A stretch of DNA of 64,000 nt from Halobacillus sp. Nhm2S1 (GTDB taxonomy: Bacteria > Bacillota > Bacilli > Bacillales > Halobacillaceae). A model generated the notes under the pieces. The model saw only the letters and a program-made list of their open reading frames with translations. It made no database searches and was not told the DNA's origin. Shown here in pieces: positions 8,738 to 16,669 of the stretch. Within the stretch, counting starts at the first letter, position 1; every line of letters begins with the position of its first letter. The DNA lies in the NCBI RefSeq assembly GCF_019599545.1, contig NZ_JAIEZV010000001.1, forward strand, positions 1,054,001 to 1,118,000, in the 5' to 3' direction. The position numbers and the translations under genes were made by a program.

Positions 8738-9284
8738 AAGTATATGGCAGGATTGTGGAAGACTCAGTTTCGAGATGTTTCCAGGGTTCGTTGCCTTGTT
8801 GGGCGTCAGGGGTGGCTGGGAAGCTACTCGCTTTCCTGTGGGGGAGTGGCGAGCTTCCTCGGACTTTGTCCTGTGGGATCTCGCCTATCTCCTTTCTCCC
8901 ACGGGAGTCTCCCAGCTTCCCAACCACCCCTTTCAATGTAAGGGAGAAACGAACCCTTGTACCAATTTGGAGGGTCTTCCACTATCCAACTGTTAGAGGT
9001 ATAAAGCGCTGTGGATTAAACTTTTAAGTGTTATGGTGGTGTTCTATAACCCACTTCCCGTAATTATATGAGCTGACCTTTTGGTAGTGGTTTCGAGGAT
9101 CTTCCTTGACAAAGGGGCGGAGGGGAATGGCGAGACTCCTGCGGGAAAAAAGTGCAGGGTGAGACCCCACAGGACGAAGTCCAAGTAGGCTCACCGCGCT
9201 CCCGCGGAAAGCGAGCTATTCCCCACAGCCCCCATCCACTCAACAAAAGTCTCGAAACTGAGTCTTCAAGTAAAGGGAGCTTAT
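8738..9284. repeat. Dispersed inverted-repeat element, full copy (copy A)
   Basis: Bounded by GAAGACTCAGTTTCGAGA (8758-8775) and its exact inverse (9250-9267), core 510 bp. The L-flank is TATGGCAGGATTGTG and the R-flank is AAGTAAAGGGAGCTTAT. Two GC-rich arms inside (about 8805-8935 and 9110-9240) can each fold into a long imperfect hairpin, for example GGGGTGGCTGGGAAGC with GCTTCCCAACCACCCC. No convincing ORF was found. It fills most of the nagE-asnO gap and ends 18 bp from the asnO terminator. Confidence 0.85.
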
Positions 9285-9302
9285 GTGGAAGTAGGAGAAT
9301 TG

Positions 9303-9331
9303 AAAAAACCGCCCTGAAAGTGGGCGGTTTG
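9303..9331 (-). terminator. asnO terminator
   Basis: AAACCGCCC (9306-9314) pairs with GGGCGGTTT (9322-9330). On the minus strand the stem is followed by a T-run, directly after the asnO stop. Confidence 0.85.
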
Positions 9332-9332
9332 G

Positions 9333-11174
9333 TTAGAAGGTAACTTTGTAGGTTCTGAGCCAGTGGTCAATCTGACAAAGGTGAGCAATGAGCTGCGGCC
9401 CTGTCATCAGCTGACCAAACCAAGGTGTATCAATTGACTTCCCTTCTGAATCATTTAACTTCCGCACCTGATCACGATCAAAAATATCAAAGAGCGGAGC
9501 ATTCGAATCTGCAAGCGTCTCTTCCATCCAAGTACAAACAGCCTTCGTATAGTCAGGGTGGAAGGTTTTCGGATACGGGTTCTTTTTCCGGAAGAGTACT
9601 TTATCTGGTAGAATTCCTCGGAGTGCCTGACGCAGCAGGCCTTTCTCCTGATCATTATGAAACTTCATACTCCATGGTACATTCCATACATACTCAACAA
9701 GGCGGTGGTCACTGAAAGGTACACGCACCTCAAGACTCGCTCCCATACTCATTCGGTCTTTGCGCTCCAGTAAAGTCTGCATAAACCAGTTCATATTGAG
9801 GTATGACATTTGCCTGTGCTTCTTACTATCCTCATCCTCACCTGCAAGCAGTGGCGTTTCTGCAACGGTTTCCTGATATCGCTTCAACATATACCATTCA
9901 ATATCAATATCCCCATTTAAATCTTGACGGACAAGAGAGACTCTCTCATTAAGGGAGCGAATCCATGGAAATCCTTTTCTTTCTTTATCCTCTTTCCGGT
10001 AAAACCAGGGATATCCTCCAAAGATCTCATCGGCACATTCTCCTGAAAGAGCGACGGTTACATGGTTTTTAATTTCCTCACAAAACCACAACAAAGATGA
10101 ATCCACATCCGCCATCCCTGGCAGATCACGGAGCTCTACCGCCCGTTTCAAACGTGAAACAAGATCCTCTGTCCTTGCTTCCATCACAGAGTGTTTGGTT
10201 TGGTTCTTTGCACTGACAAGATTGATGAACGCTTCATCACGATCTGGTTGAAACGCATTCTTTTTGAAAAATTTCTCTTGATCTTTATAGTCGATGGAAA
10301 ATGTCTGAAGCGCCCCTAACTGATCCTGTTTATATTTTTCAGCGGCTACAGCCGTAATGGCACTTGAATCGACGCCTCCAGATAAAAACGTCCCAAGTTT
10401 CACATCAGAAACAAGCTGGCGCTGGGAAGCATCCATAAACAATTCGCGCACGCGCGCAACTGTCTTATCGAACGAGTCTTCATGAGGAGCGCTCTCTACG
10501 TTCCAATACCTGTCGATTTTTAATTTTCCTTTTTCAAATACAGCTCTATGGCCTGGCCGGATTTCATTAATCTCTTGGAAAATCCCCTCGCCAGGTGTTC
10601 GAGACGGTCCTAAGGATAAGAGTTCATGGAGACCATTACTGTCAACAGCAGCTGAAACATCAGGGTGGGCTAATATAGCCTTCATTTCAGAGGCAAACAT
10701 CACACCATTACCTCTGTCACTGTAAAAGAGCGGCTTAACCCCCAACCGGTCACGGGCTAAAAATAAGCGCTCGCGCTTTTTCTCCCAGACACTGAACGCA
10801 AAGATTCCATTCATGTAGTCGACACATGCGGTTCCCCATTCCATGTAACTGACGAGGACCACCTCAGTATCTGAATGGGACTGGAACGTCCACCCCTTGG
10901 CCTTTAGCTGGTCTCTGATATCATCTGTATTGTAAAGCTCTCCGTTATAGCATAAAATGTATTCTTCATCCCGCGCCTTGCGGATCATGGGTTGCTTACC
11001 TCCGGCAGGGTCCACAACAATTAAACGTTGGTGACCAAATGCAGCCGGTCCCTCTATCCATTTCTGGTAATCATCAGGCCCACGGTGCTGCAACGTGTTT
11101 GCCATTTGATCCAATATCGAAGCCTTTTCCTCTGTTTTATGTGTTGCATCGACCCATCCGACAATTCCACACAT
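9333..11174 (-). CDS. asnO: Asparagine synthetase, glutamine-hydrolysing
   Basis: A 613-residue enzyme. The N-terminal class II glutaminase domain starts MCGIVGW, with the catalytic Cys2. The synthetase domain has the pyrophosphate loop LSGGVDSSA around residue 267. It makes asparagine from aspartate, ATP and glutamine. Length and position near yisL favour the sporulation-associated B. subtilis AsnO (YisO) over AsnB. A GGTGAG ribosome-binding site lies just upstream. A terminator hairpin and an IS remnant lie upstream, so its promoter is not obvious. Confidence 0.88.
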   Translation of the reverse strand: MCGIVGWVDATHKTEEKASILDQMANTLQHRGPDDYQKWIEGPAAFGHQRLIVVDPAGGKQPMIRKARDEEYILCYNGELYNTDDIRDQLKAKGWTFQSHSDTEVVLVSYMEWGTACVDYMNGIFAFSVWEKKRERLFLARDRLGVKPLFYSDRGNGVMFASEMKAILAHPDVSAAVDSNGLHELLSLGPSRTPGEGIFQEINEIRPGHRAVFEKGKLKIDRYWNVESAPHEDSFDKTVARVRELFMDASQRQLVSDVKLGTFLSGGVDSSAITAVAAEKYKQDQLGALQTFSIDYKDQEKFFKKNAFQPDRDEAFINLVSAKNQTKHSVMEARTEDLVSRLKRAVELRDLPGMADVDSSLLWFCEEIKNHVTVALSGECADEIFGGYPWFYRKEDKERKGFPWIRSLNERVSLVRQDLNGDIDIEWYMLKRYQETVAETPLLAGEDEDSKKHRQMSYLNMNWFMQTLLERKDRMSMGASLEVRVPFSDHRLVEYVWNVPWSMKFHNDQEKGLLRQALRGILPDKVLFRKKNPYPKTFHPDYTKAVCTWMEETLADSNAPLFDIFDRDQVRKLNDSEGKSIDTPWFGQLMTGPQLIAHLCQIDHWLRTYKVTF

Positions 11175-11238
11175 CTAGCCTCACCATCCTTTTTTCATAC
11201 GAAATGCGCAAGTCACGCTACAGCGCTGGATATTCACA

Positions 11239-11272
11239 TAAAAAAACCATCATGACTCACTATATGATGGTA
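11239..11272 (-). terminator. Minus-strand terminator between IS remnant and asnO
   Basis: ACCATCAT (11246-11253) pairs with ATGATGGT (11264-11271). On the minus strand seven T residues follow (complement of 11240-11246). It lies about 65 bp upstream of the asnO ATG and would stop transcription entering asnO from the IS remnant side. Confidence 0.75.
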
Positions 11273-11284
11273 GTGTTTTTCTTA

Positions 11285-11341
11285 TGAAACCTCTCCCACT
11301 TTCCCTGTACTAGGAAAGGTGATGCCAGAAGCTGTTAAGCC
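11285..11341 (-). mobile_element. Right end of an IS200/IS605-type remnant
   Basis: Directly after the tnpB-like stop the minus strand contains a hairpin, CTTTCC (complement of 11313-11318) with GGAAAG (complement of 11299-11304). It lies within CACCTTTCC...GGGAAAGTGGG, ending near GAGGTTTCATAAG. In IS605-type elements this 3' region forms the right end and the omega-RNA scaffold that guides TnpB. The assignment rests on the adjacent coding remnant and on recalled sequence style, not a search. Confidence 0.5.
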
Positions 11342-11458
11342 TCAATAGGAAGATTCCTGTGGCTCACTAGAATATTGAAGGGACACAGCTCTTTCCAAGT
11401 ATTTATTCTTTTCGGGATTAGTAGTTTTTGAGTCTTTATCAACGGCAAGCCACCCAAC
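11342..11458 (-). pseudogene. tnpB 3' remnant (IS200/IS605 family)
   Basis: The minus strand encodes 38 residues up to a TGA: it begins VGWLAVDKDSKTTNPEKNKY and ends RAVSLQYSSEPQESSY. I recognise this tail from the C-termini of TnpB-type proteins in Bacillaceae. An in-frame TAG stands immediately upstream and no further homology was seen, so only the 3' end survives. No tnpA is present. It indicates an old insertion between yisL and asnO. Confidence 0.6.
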
Positions 11459-11528
11459 CTATGCACGGAATTTCAGTAGCAAACATCAGGAGCTATTTTT
11501 AAAGAGATAAAAAAACAAGAGAAAAGTG

Positions 11529-11578
11529 TTGACATGAATAATGAGAATGATTATCATTGTAATTGATAATAGTTATCA
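11529..11578 (+). promoter_or_regulatory. Sigma-A promoter overlapped by two Fur boxes
   Basis: TTGACA (11529-11534), a 17-bp spacer and TATCAT (11552-11557) make a strong plus-strand promoter. TGAGAATGATTATCA (11542-11556) and TGATAATAGTTATCA (11564-11578) each match the 7-1-7 Fur consensus TGATAATNATTATCA with one mismatch. Their centres are 22 bp apart, about two helical turns. The first covers the -10 box and the second covers the predicted start site. Confidence 0.8.
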
Positions 11579-11684
11579 CCGTTATCCCCCCAAAATAACG
11601 GACGAACATCAGACACAAAAACACAGCCCCCTTTTTTGATATTAAAAAGCTGCATGCGAACGTCGCATGCAGCTTTATTTTTAT
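11565..11684 (+). ncRNA. Candidate Fur-regulated small RNA with C-rich loop
   Basis: The predicted transcript of about 120 nt starts after the Fur-controlled promoter and ends at a strong terminator. Inside, CCGTTAT (11579-11585) pairs with ATAACGG (11595-11601) and exposes the nine-base loop CCCCCCAAA. A second run, CCCCC (11627-11631), lies in a region that looks unpaired. C-rich unpaired segments that can pair with Shine-Dalgarno sequences are the hallmark of FsrA, the iron-sparing Fur-regulated sRNA of B. subtilis. No ORF with a ribosome-binding site was seen. Homology to FsrA is not claimed; the resemblance is in design. Confidence 0.65.
11646..11682. terminator. Bidirectional terminator of the sRNA candidate and yisL
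   Basis: AAAGCTGCATGCGA (11646-11659) pairs perfectly with TCGCATGCAGCTTT (11663-11676), with loop ACG. ATTTTT follows on the plus strand and TTTTTAAT on the minus strand. Confidence 0.9.
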
Positions 11685-12040
11685 GCTGGCAGAATGCCGG
11701 CTGGTAAGAAGCCAAATCCAAGAATGATCGCGATGATGCCAGCGATGGCAAGCTGTGCCCACCAAATGCCTGTTGGCTTCTTCTTTTTGTATTTGACAGC
11801 TACCATTTCCATGGAAGCGATGGTCCATAAACCGACGAGCAGTTTAATGATGATAAGCGGACCGTATTCGGCGTAGCTTGCAAACAATGAACCTCCGGAA
11901 TAAAGAATAAGCAAATAAAAAAGACGAAGAATCATGTGAGAGATCTTTGCTGCTTTTTCACTGCCTTTGCGGCTGAACATGGTTACAAGACCGACAAGTA
12001 CGAATGCGATGACCCATGAAGTAATATGTAAGTGCGCCAT
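11681..12040 (-). CDS. yisL: YisL family membrane protein (DUF1516)
   Basis: A 119-residue integral membrane protein with about four hydrophobic helices, starting MAHLHITSWVIAFVLVGLV. It matches the UPF0344/DUF1516 family, whose function is unknown. The ribosome-binding site AAAGGAGG precedes the start. Its place near asnO and the gerP-addAB block parallels B. subtilis. Confidence 0.88.
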   Translation of the reverse strand: MAHLHITSWVIAFVLVGLVTMFSRKGSEKAAKISHMILRLFYLLILYSGGSLFASYAEYGPLIIIKLLVGLWTIASMEMVAVKYKKKKPTGIWWAQLAIAGIIAIILGFGFLPAGILPA

Positions 12041-12113
12041 ATTTTGTTATCCTCCTTTTCATATGAATCTACGGTTATGATACCATGACTGTTCCGCATA
12101 TTCCTATTATTTT

Positions 12114-12128
12114 AATGCAGACTGCATT
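12114..12128. promoter_or_regulatory. 15-bp palindrome between yisL and rocD
   Basis: AATGCAG-A-CTGCATT is a perfect palindrome in the divergent intergenic region, about 35 bp upstream of the likely rocD -10 box. It could be an operator; the protein is not known. Confidence 0.4.
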
Positions 12129-12159
12129 TTCGAAATTATAAGAAAATAAAGAGCAAACC

Positions 12160-12168
12160 TGTTATAAT
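12160..12168 (+). promoter_or_regulatory. rocD extended -10 promoter element
   Basis: TGTTATAAT is an extended -10 sequence 34 bp upstream of the rocD ATG. No good -35 box was seen at the expected distance, which is common for extended -10 promoters. Confidence 0.5.
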
Positions 12169-12201
12169 GATGAAAGACTGAAATGAAAATGGAGGGATTG
12201 C

Positions 12202-13398
12202 ATGTCTGTAATTAGTAGTCAAAACATTATTGATCAAACCCAGGAATATGGTGCGAAGAACTACCATCCACTTCCGATTGTCATCGCTAAAGCCGAAGGT
12301 GTATGGGTGGAGGATCCTGAGGGAAATCGTTATATGGATATGTTAAGCGCTTACTCAGCGGTCAACCAGGGACATCGACACCCGAAGATCATTCAGGCGC
12401 TGACTGATCAGGCGAACCGTGTAACCTTGACTTCCCGGGCTTTCCACAACGACCAGCTCGGCCCGTGGTACGAGAAAATTTGTAAGCTGACGAATAAAGA
12501 GATGGCTCTTCCGATGAACACAGGAGCTGAGGCTGTAGAAACGGCCATTAAATCGGCAAGACGCTGGGCTTATGATGTTAAAAAAGTAGAAGAAGACAAA
12601 GCGGAGATCATTGCATGTACAGGAAACTTCCACGGCCGGACGATGACAGCGGTCTCCCTTTCTTCTGAGAAAGAATACAAACGTGGTTTCGGACCAATGC
12701 TTCCAGGCATTAAACTCGTTCCTTATGGAGATATTGATGCACTGAAAGAAGCAATCACAGAAAATACAGCCGGCTTCATGCTTGAGCCAATTCAAGGGGA
12801 AGCAGGCATCGTCATGCCGCCGGAAGGCTTCCTTAAAGAAGCCTATGACGTTTGTAAGGAGAACAATGTATTGTTCATTGCGGATGAGATTCAAGCAGGT
12901 CTTGGCCGTAGCGGTAAGATGTTTGCTTGCGATTGGGAAAATGTCAGCCCCGACATGCTCATTCTTGGTAAAGCTCTTGGCGGAGGTGTCTTCCCGATCT
13001 CCTGTGTGGTTGCAAACAGGGAAGTCCTTGGTGTCTTCAACCCAGGCTCTCACGGTTCCACATTCGGCGGCAACCCACTTGCCTGCGCCGTTTCAGTGGC
13101 TTCTCTTGAAGTGATTGAAGAGGAGAAACTGGCGGAGCGTTCGCTTGAACTAGGAAACTATATGATGCAGGAGCTCAAATCGATTGACAACCCGAAAATT
13201 AAAGAGGTTCGCGGAAAAGGTCTCTTTATCGGTGTTGAAATGACAGAGCCTGCCCGCAAGTACTGTGAAGAACTAAAAGAAAAAGGACTGCTCTGTAAAG
13301 AAACACATGAAAATGTGATCCGCTTTGCTCCTCCTCTCGTCATTGAGCAGGATGACCTGGACTGGGCCATCAGTCAAATCAAAGCAGTTTTAAGCTAA
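12202..13398 (+). CDS. rocD: Ornithine aminotransferase
   Basis: A 398-residue class III PLP aminotransferase that converts ornithine and 2-oxoglutarate to glutamate semialdehyde and glutamate in arginine catabolism. The PLP lysine lies in [36 protein letters not shown] carries the cofactor-binding Asp, and [15 protein letters not shown] is typical of the family. Arginine-to-glutamate flow also feeds proline, a solute used by halophilic bacilli. It stands alone, bounded by its own promoter and terminator. Confidence 0.95.
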   Translation: MSVISSQNIIDQTQEYGAKNYHPLPIVIAKAEGVWVEDPEGNRYMDMLSAYSAVNQGHRHPKIIQALTDQANRVTLTSRAFHNDQLGPWYEKICKLTNKEMALPMNTGAEAVETAIKSARRWAYDVKKVEEDKAEIIACTGNFHGRTMTAVSLSSEKEYKRGFGPMLPGIKLVPYGDIDALKEAITENTAGFMLEPIQGEAGIVMPPEGFLKEAYDVCKENNVLFIADEIQAGLGRSGKMFACDWENVSPDMLILGKALGGGVFPISCVVANREVLGVFNPGSHGSTFGGNPLACAVSVASLEVIEEEKLAERSLELGNYMMQELKSIDNPKIKEVRGKGLFIGVEMTEPARKYCEELKEKGLLCKETHENVIRFAPPLVIEQDDLDWAISQIKAVLS

Positions 13399-13408
13399 GT
13401 ATAAATAA

Positions 13409-13438
13409 AAGACGGCAGACCCAAAGGGCTGCCGTCTT
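13409..13438. terminator. Terminator between rocD and the DUF2157 pair
   Basis: GACGGCAG (13411-13418) pairs with CTGCCGTC (13429-13436). The better T-run (TTTTATTT) is on the minus strand, but the hairpin serves both convergent genes. Confidence 0.75.
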
Positions 13439-13440
13439 CG

Positions 13441-13944
13441 TTATTTAAGAGAAGCAATCTTCTTTTGTTTCCAGGGGGCAAGAACGACCTCCACCTCCCG
13501 CTCTTCTCTCTGCTCCCAAAACGTTCCTGTATTTTCTTCAATGTAATACCTTCCAAGTCCAATATCCACTTGATATTGCTGAAGGGAAGGATCAGACCAT
13601 TGATACTTAGAAGAAAGCACCACTTGATTGCTTTCTGTATCGGGCCACAGGGTAGAGGCTTCTACAAGCTCGTATATTTCCTCGTCACTTTCCTCAAGCA
13701 GTAAAAACACTTTTTCTCCACGATTCAAAGGTTCTTCGACCAGCCATTTTTCTTCAGGAATTTGTTCAATGGCATAATCCAGTGTTACATAATCCCCGTA
13801 AAAAGGATCACGCGGGTCCACAGGTGCCGTCTTAAGGGTAATCGTCTGTCCCCAAAGATCCATCGCATAATAAGAGGCAGACATGAGAAGAAGAAACAAG
13901 AGTTGTAGAGTGACAAGCCCATAAAACCACCAGCGCTGCTTCAT
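13441..13944 (-). CDS. GDYXXXLXY domain protein
   Basis: A 167-residue protein with one N-terminal transmembrane helix (about 6-28) and an extracytoplasmic domain containing FYGDYVTLDY, the signature of the GDYXXXLXY family. Family members normally sit next to a DUF2157 membrane protein, as here. The two genes overlap by 4 bp. Function is unknown; a shared envelope complex is likely. The ribosome-binding site is AGGAGGGGGAG. Confidence 0.85.
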   Translation of the reverse strand: MKQRWWFYGLVTLQLLFLLLMSASYYAMDLWGQTITLKTAPVDPRDPFYGDYVTLDYAIEQIPEEKWLVEEPLNRGEKVFLLLEESDEEIYELVEASTLWPDTESNQVVLSSKYQWSDPSLQQYQVDIGLGRYYIEENTGTFWEQREEREVEVVLAPWKQKKIASLK

Positions 13945-15140
13945 TTCTCTCCCCCTCCTTTATGGATGGTGCGCCTTTTTTTCTCGAGGAAGTAACTGAG
14001 CGCAAACAATAAAACGCCGCCGATCAAGAAGAACAACGAGCGATCCATGAAATCCCAAGCGAGTTGAAAATAAGCAATAAAAGTAGTCAGAAGAAAAGCG
14101 ACTGTCCCTTTGTTCACCCATCGTGACACTTCCTGCTGATAACCTGAGATTAACCACAGCAGGGAATAAAGAAACAAGATGAGGAGGGAAAGCATATCTC
14201 CTGATTCAAAGCGGAAGACAGGGACAAACAATAACAAGTCAATCCAGTAGTAGTTGGTCGAACTCATAGCAGACCTTACCACAGAGAAGAAAAACAAAAT
14301 GGCCCAGGCCAGGAAGAAATAAAGCGATGATTCCGTCAATTCTCCCACATATTCGTTTCCTAGGAAAAAAACCTGCAAAACCAGCATGGTAAAAACGGAA
14401 AGAATGCTCAGTGTCTTAAATACGCGCACACTTCCTTTTTCAAGCAGGAAATCCTCCACAACATACAGCAGTAAGAAAAACGCAATCAACCAATAATAAG
14501 GCATTCCTTCACTAAATACGAGAATGACAGCATGAAGCGTGTAACTTACTCCGAATGCAGCTAGTTGAGTCACTTTCCGTGAACTCAACACAAACCACCC
14601 CAACCCGAGAATGAACAGAAGGCCAAGCCAGATATGAAAGTGCTGAAAAACAAATCCGCTGTACAGCTGCCCCACCGTCATAATCACAAGTGTCGCGTAA
14701 AAAAATGAATGGTCTTTAAAAATGAGAAACAAACCGAAGGCCACGATCGACCATAAGAAAAATGGAAAAGCACTATAAGACGTATAGTGATACATTTGAC
14801 CGACTAAAAAAATACTGGAACCGAAAACCAGAAGAGCAATCATGATGAGGCTGATGCCTACAGGTTTGGATTTTTTCCTGTACACCCAATCTCCGCATAA
14901 ATAAAAGACCGTCAGTGAAGTAAGAAGAATCACCATTCTCCCGAGGTCCGTCAAATACGACCAGTTTGATGCAACGAAAGTTAAAAATGCAAGACCTATG
15001 AAAAGAGCTGCAAAGGTGAGCAGCACGGGTTTATTCTGCTTCTTAGGGTAGCGTTCCAACAATTGTTCTCGTTGGACTTCACTGATTATCGCATCTTCTA
15101 CCCATTTCCTGCTTTCTTTCACGAGGTGATCACGATTCAA
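13941..15140 (-). CDS. DUF2157 multi-pass membrane protein
   Basis: A 399-residue protein. The first 45 residues are soluble and helical (VKESRKWVEDAIISEVQREQ), the DUF2157 signature region. About twelve hydrophobic helices follow and the tail is basic. The start codon is TTG with GGGAG eight bases upstream; an ATG in another frame runs straight into a stop. It overlaps the GDYXXXLXY gene, with which it forms a conserved pair of unknown function. Confidence 0.82.
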   Translation of the reverse strand: MNRDHLVKESRKWVEDAIISEVQREQLLERYPKKQNKPVLLTFAALFIGLAFLTFVASNWSYLTDLGRMVILLTSLTVFYLCGDWVYRKKSKPVGISLIMIALLVFGSSIFLVGQMYHYTSYSAFPFFLWSIVAFGLFLIFKDHSFFYATLVIMTVGQLYSGFVFQHFHIWLGLLFILGLGWFVLSSRKVTQLAAFGVSYTLHAVILVFSEGMPYYWLIAFFLLLYVVEDFLLEKGSVRVFKTLSILSVFTMLVLQVFFLGNEYVGELTESSLYFFLAWAILFFFSVVRSAMSSTNYYWIDLLLFVPVFRFESGDMLSLLILFLYSLLWLISGYQQEVSRWVNKGTVAFLLTTFIAYFQLAWDFMDRSLFFLIGGVLLFALSYFLEKKRRTIHKGGGEK

Positions 15141-15158
15141 GACATCTGCTCCCTTCTC

Positions 15159-16349
15159 TTATGAAGCCGCCTCACTCTTTCGCTTTAATGGCTGCTTCTT
15201 CCCGTACGTCAATGTCCGCCATAACCATTCCAACGGACCATACCGGAATTTTCTCAACCAAGCCTTGCTTACAAAGACCTGACCAGTAAATATAACCAAA
15301 ACAATGATGAAACTTCCTATCGGTGGAACGGTACCATATAAACCAAAACCGACGGAATAAAAAAGGATAAAGCTGATCAGTGACTGTAGGATGTAATTCG
15401 ATAAAGACATCCGGCCGACCCATGTTAAAGGATGAACGATACGGGCACCAATTGATGTCTGGAACAATAGAGTAATAGATAAGACATAAAAAATAGCTGA
15501 GGCTGAACCTCCGATGCTATCCTGGGCCAGCTGAAACCATTCCGGGCTTCCGAATAGATGCGGGCCTGCTTTGAAAATGAGGAACAATATACCCGTCCAC
15601 ACCCATACAGTTTTAATTGAATTCAAATGTGCATTCGGTTTATGAAGCCATCGCTTACGGCAAAAATACATGCCGAATAAAAACATTGGGATTAAACTCA
15701 ACGCAAGAAATGGAATATTTCCCCATTGATTGGCATATACCCAATCCGCTAAGTTTTGACGCCAGATATCAACGAGCGATCCGGTCCCATAGTTCTCAAG
15801 TGCTTCTTGAATCGCCGGCCGGTTGACGATGCCCTGCACCTGATCCCTGATCATGTACAGCGAAAAAGTCAGTGGCAGCACAAGAAAAGCAAGCATTCCA
15901 AACGCCCAGTTCAACAACGTTTTTTCCTTCACGTTGAAAAAGGCCAGTAATATTAACCCGAGTACTCCATAGGAAAGCAGGATGTCCCCATGCCAGATAA
16001 GGAAAGCATGAATGAGACCGAATCCTGTAAGTATAAGGAGACGCCTGAAAATAATACGATGGTATGAAAGCTGTTTTTCAACGAGACGGTCCTTCATCAT
16101 TTGAATGCCAAATCCGAACATGAAGGAAAACAGCGTATAAAAACTGGCTTGAAAGAAAATATCAATAAAATTTTGTACGGTATGACTGAGAGACGATGGC
16201 CAAAATTCCGCTGCGCCACCATACAAAAAATATGGTGCGTTAAACGCAGGTACATTGACCATAAAGATTCCGAGAATCGCGAGTCCCCTGGCCGCATCGA
16301 CCCAGTCGAGCCGTTCCGATTCCCGGAGAGGCGAACCTTTCCTTTTCAT
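15159..16349 (-). CDS. DUF418 (YeiB-type) membrane protein
   Basis: A 396-residue protein with about ten transmembrane helices. LDWVDAARGLAILGIFMVNVPAF is the conserved start of the family, and the C-terminal third carries the DUF418 pattern (MSLSNYILQS, then GPLEWLWRTLTYG). Related proteins belong to the acyltransferase-3-like superfamily, but no reaction is established. It is 18 bp upstream of the DUF2157 gene and likely shares its transcript. AGGGGGA precedes the ATG. Confidence 0.88.
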   Translation of the reverse strand: MKRKGSPLRESERLDWVDAARGLAILGIFMVNVPAFNAPYFLYGGAAEFWPSSLSHTVQNFIDIFFQASFYTLFSFMFGFGIQMMKDRLVEKQLSYHRIIFRRLLILTGFGLIHAFLIWHGDILLSYGVLGLILLAFFNVKEKTLLNWAFGMLAFLVLPLTFSLYMIRDQVQGIVNRPAIQEALENYGTGSLVDIWRQNLADWVYANQWGNIPFLALSLIPMFLFGMYFCRKRWLHKPNAHLNSIKTVWVWTGILFLIFKAGPHLFGSPEWFQLAQDSIGGSASAIFYVLSITLLFQTSIGARIVHPLTWVGRMSLSNYILQSLISFILFYSVGFGLYGTVPPIGSFIIVLVIFTGQVFVSKAWLRKFRYGPLEWLWRTLTYGKKQPLKRKSEAAS

Positions 16350-16436
16350 ATGTATTCCCCCTATGATAGTTATTTTACTTTTCTTACGTCATTTAGACAA
16401 TGAAGTTTCATAAACTGTAGAAAGGAGTTTTTCGTT

Positions 16437-16658
16437 ATGCCAGCAAAAGTCGGAGCCGTCAAAGTCATTTCTCTTTCTTCTTCAAGTATTTTCAACATCG
16501 GTGACGTCTACAATATGGCCCCGGAAGCGACAGCAAAGACTTTTGCCGGTGGAGGTTCCTTCAACACCGGTGACGGCATCCGAATCAACATCAACCGATC
16601 GAATACGTTCATTAATGATTCGGAGTTTATTGATCAGCCTATTGTAAATAATGCGTAG
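16437..16658 (+). CDS. gerPA: Spore coat assembly/germination protein GerPA
   Basis: A 73-residue GerPA/GerPF-type protein. It contains MPAKVGAVKVISLSSSSIFNIGDVY and a C-terminal VNN. GerP proteins are made in the mother cell late in sporulation and let germinants pass the spore coat. It is first of six genes in the standard A-F order. AAAGGAG lies nine bases upstream. A CATA element (16409-16412) resembles part of a sigma-K -10 box, but no -35 element fits, so no promoter is called. Confidence 0.93.
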   Translation: MPAKVGAVKVISLSSSSIFNIGDVYNMAPEATAKTFAGGGSFNTGDGIRININRSNTFINDSEFIDQPIVNNA

Positions 16659-16669
16659 GAGGTGTGTCT

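Noticed and set aside
8744-9027. Several ORFs of 65-90 codons within the repeat elements
   Set aside because: They exist in different frames in different copies and are not conserved between copies A, B and C, so they are chance ORFs in GC-rich hairpin DNA.
11281-11500. T-box or other riboswitch leader for asnO
   Set aside because: No GGTGGNACCGCG antiterminator sequence or other riboswitch core was found. The region translates to a TnpB-like C-terminus followed by an IS-like right end.
12355-13053. 232-codon ORF antisense to rocD
   Set aside because: It lies wholly inside a well-supported gene in the opposite strand, lacks a ribosome-binding site and has atypical composition.
16386-16412. 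Sigma-K promoter for gerP
   Set aside because: A CATA -10-like element is present, but the AC -35 element is at the wrong distance.
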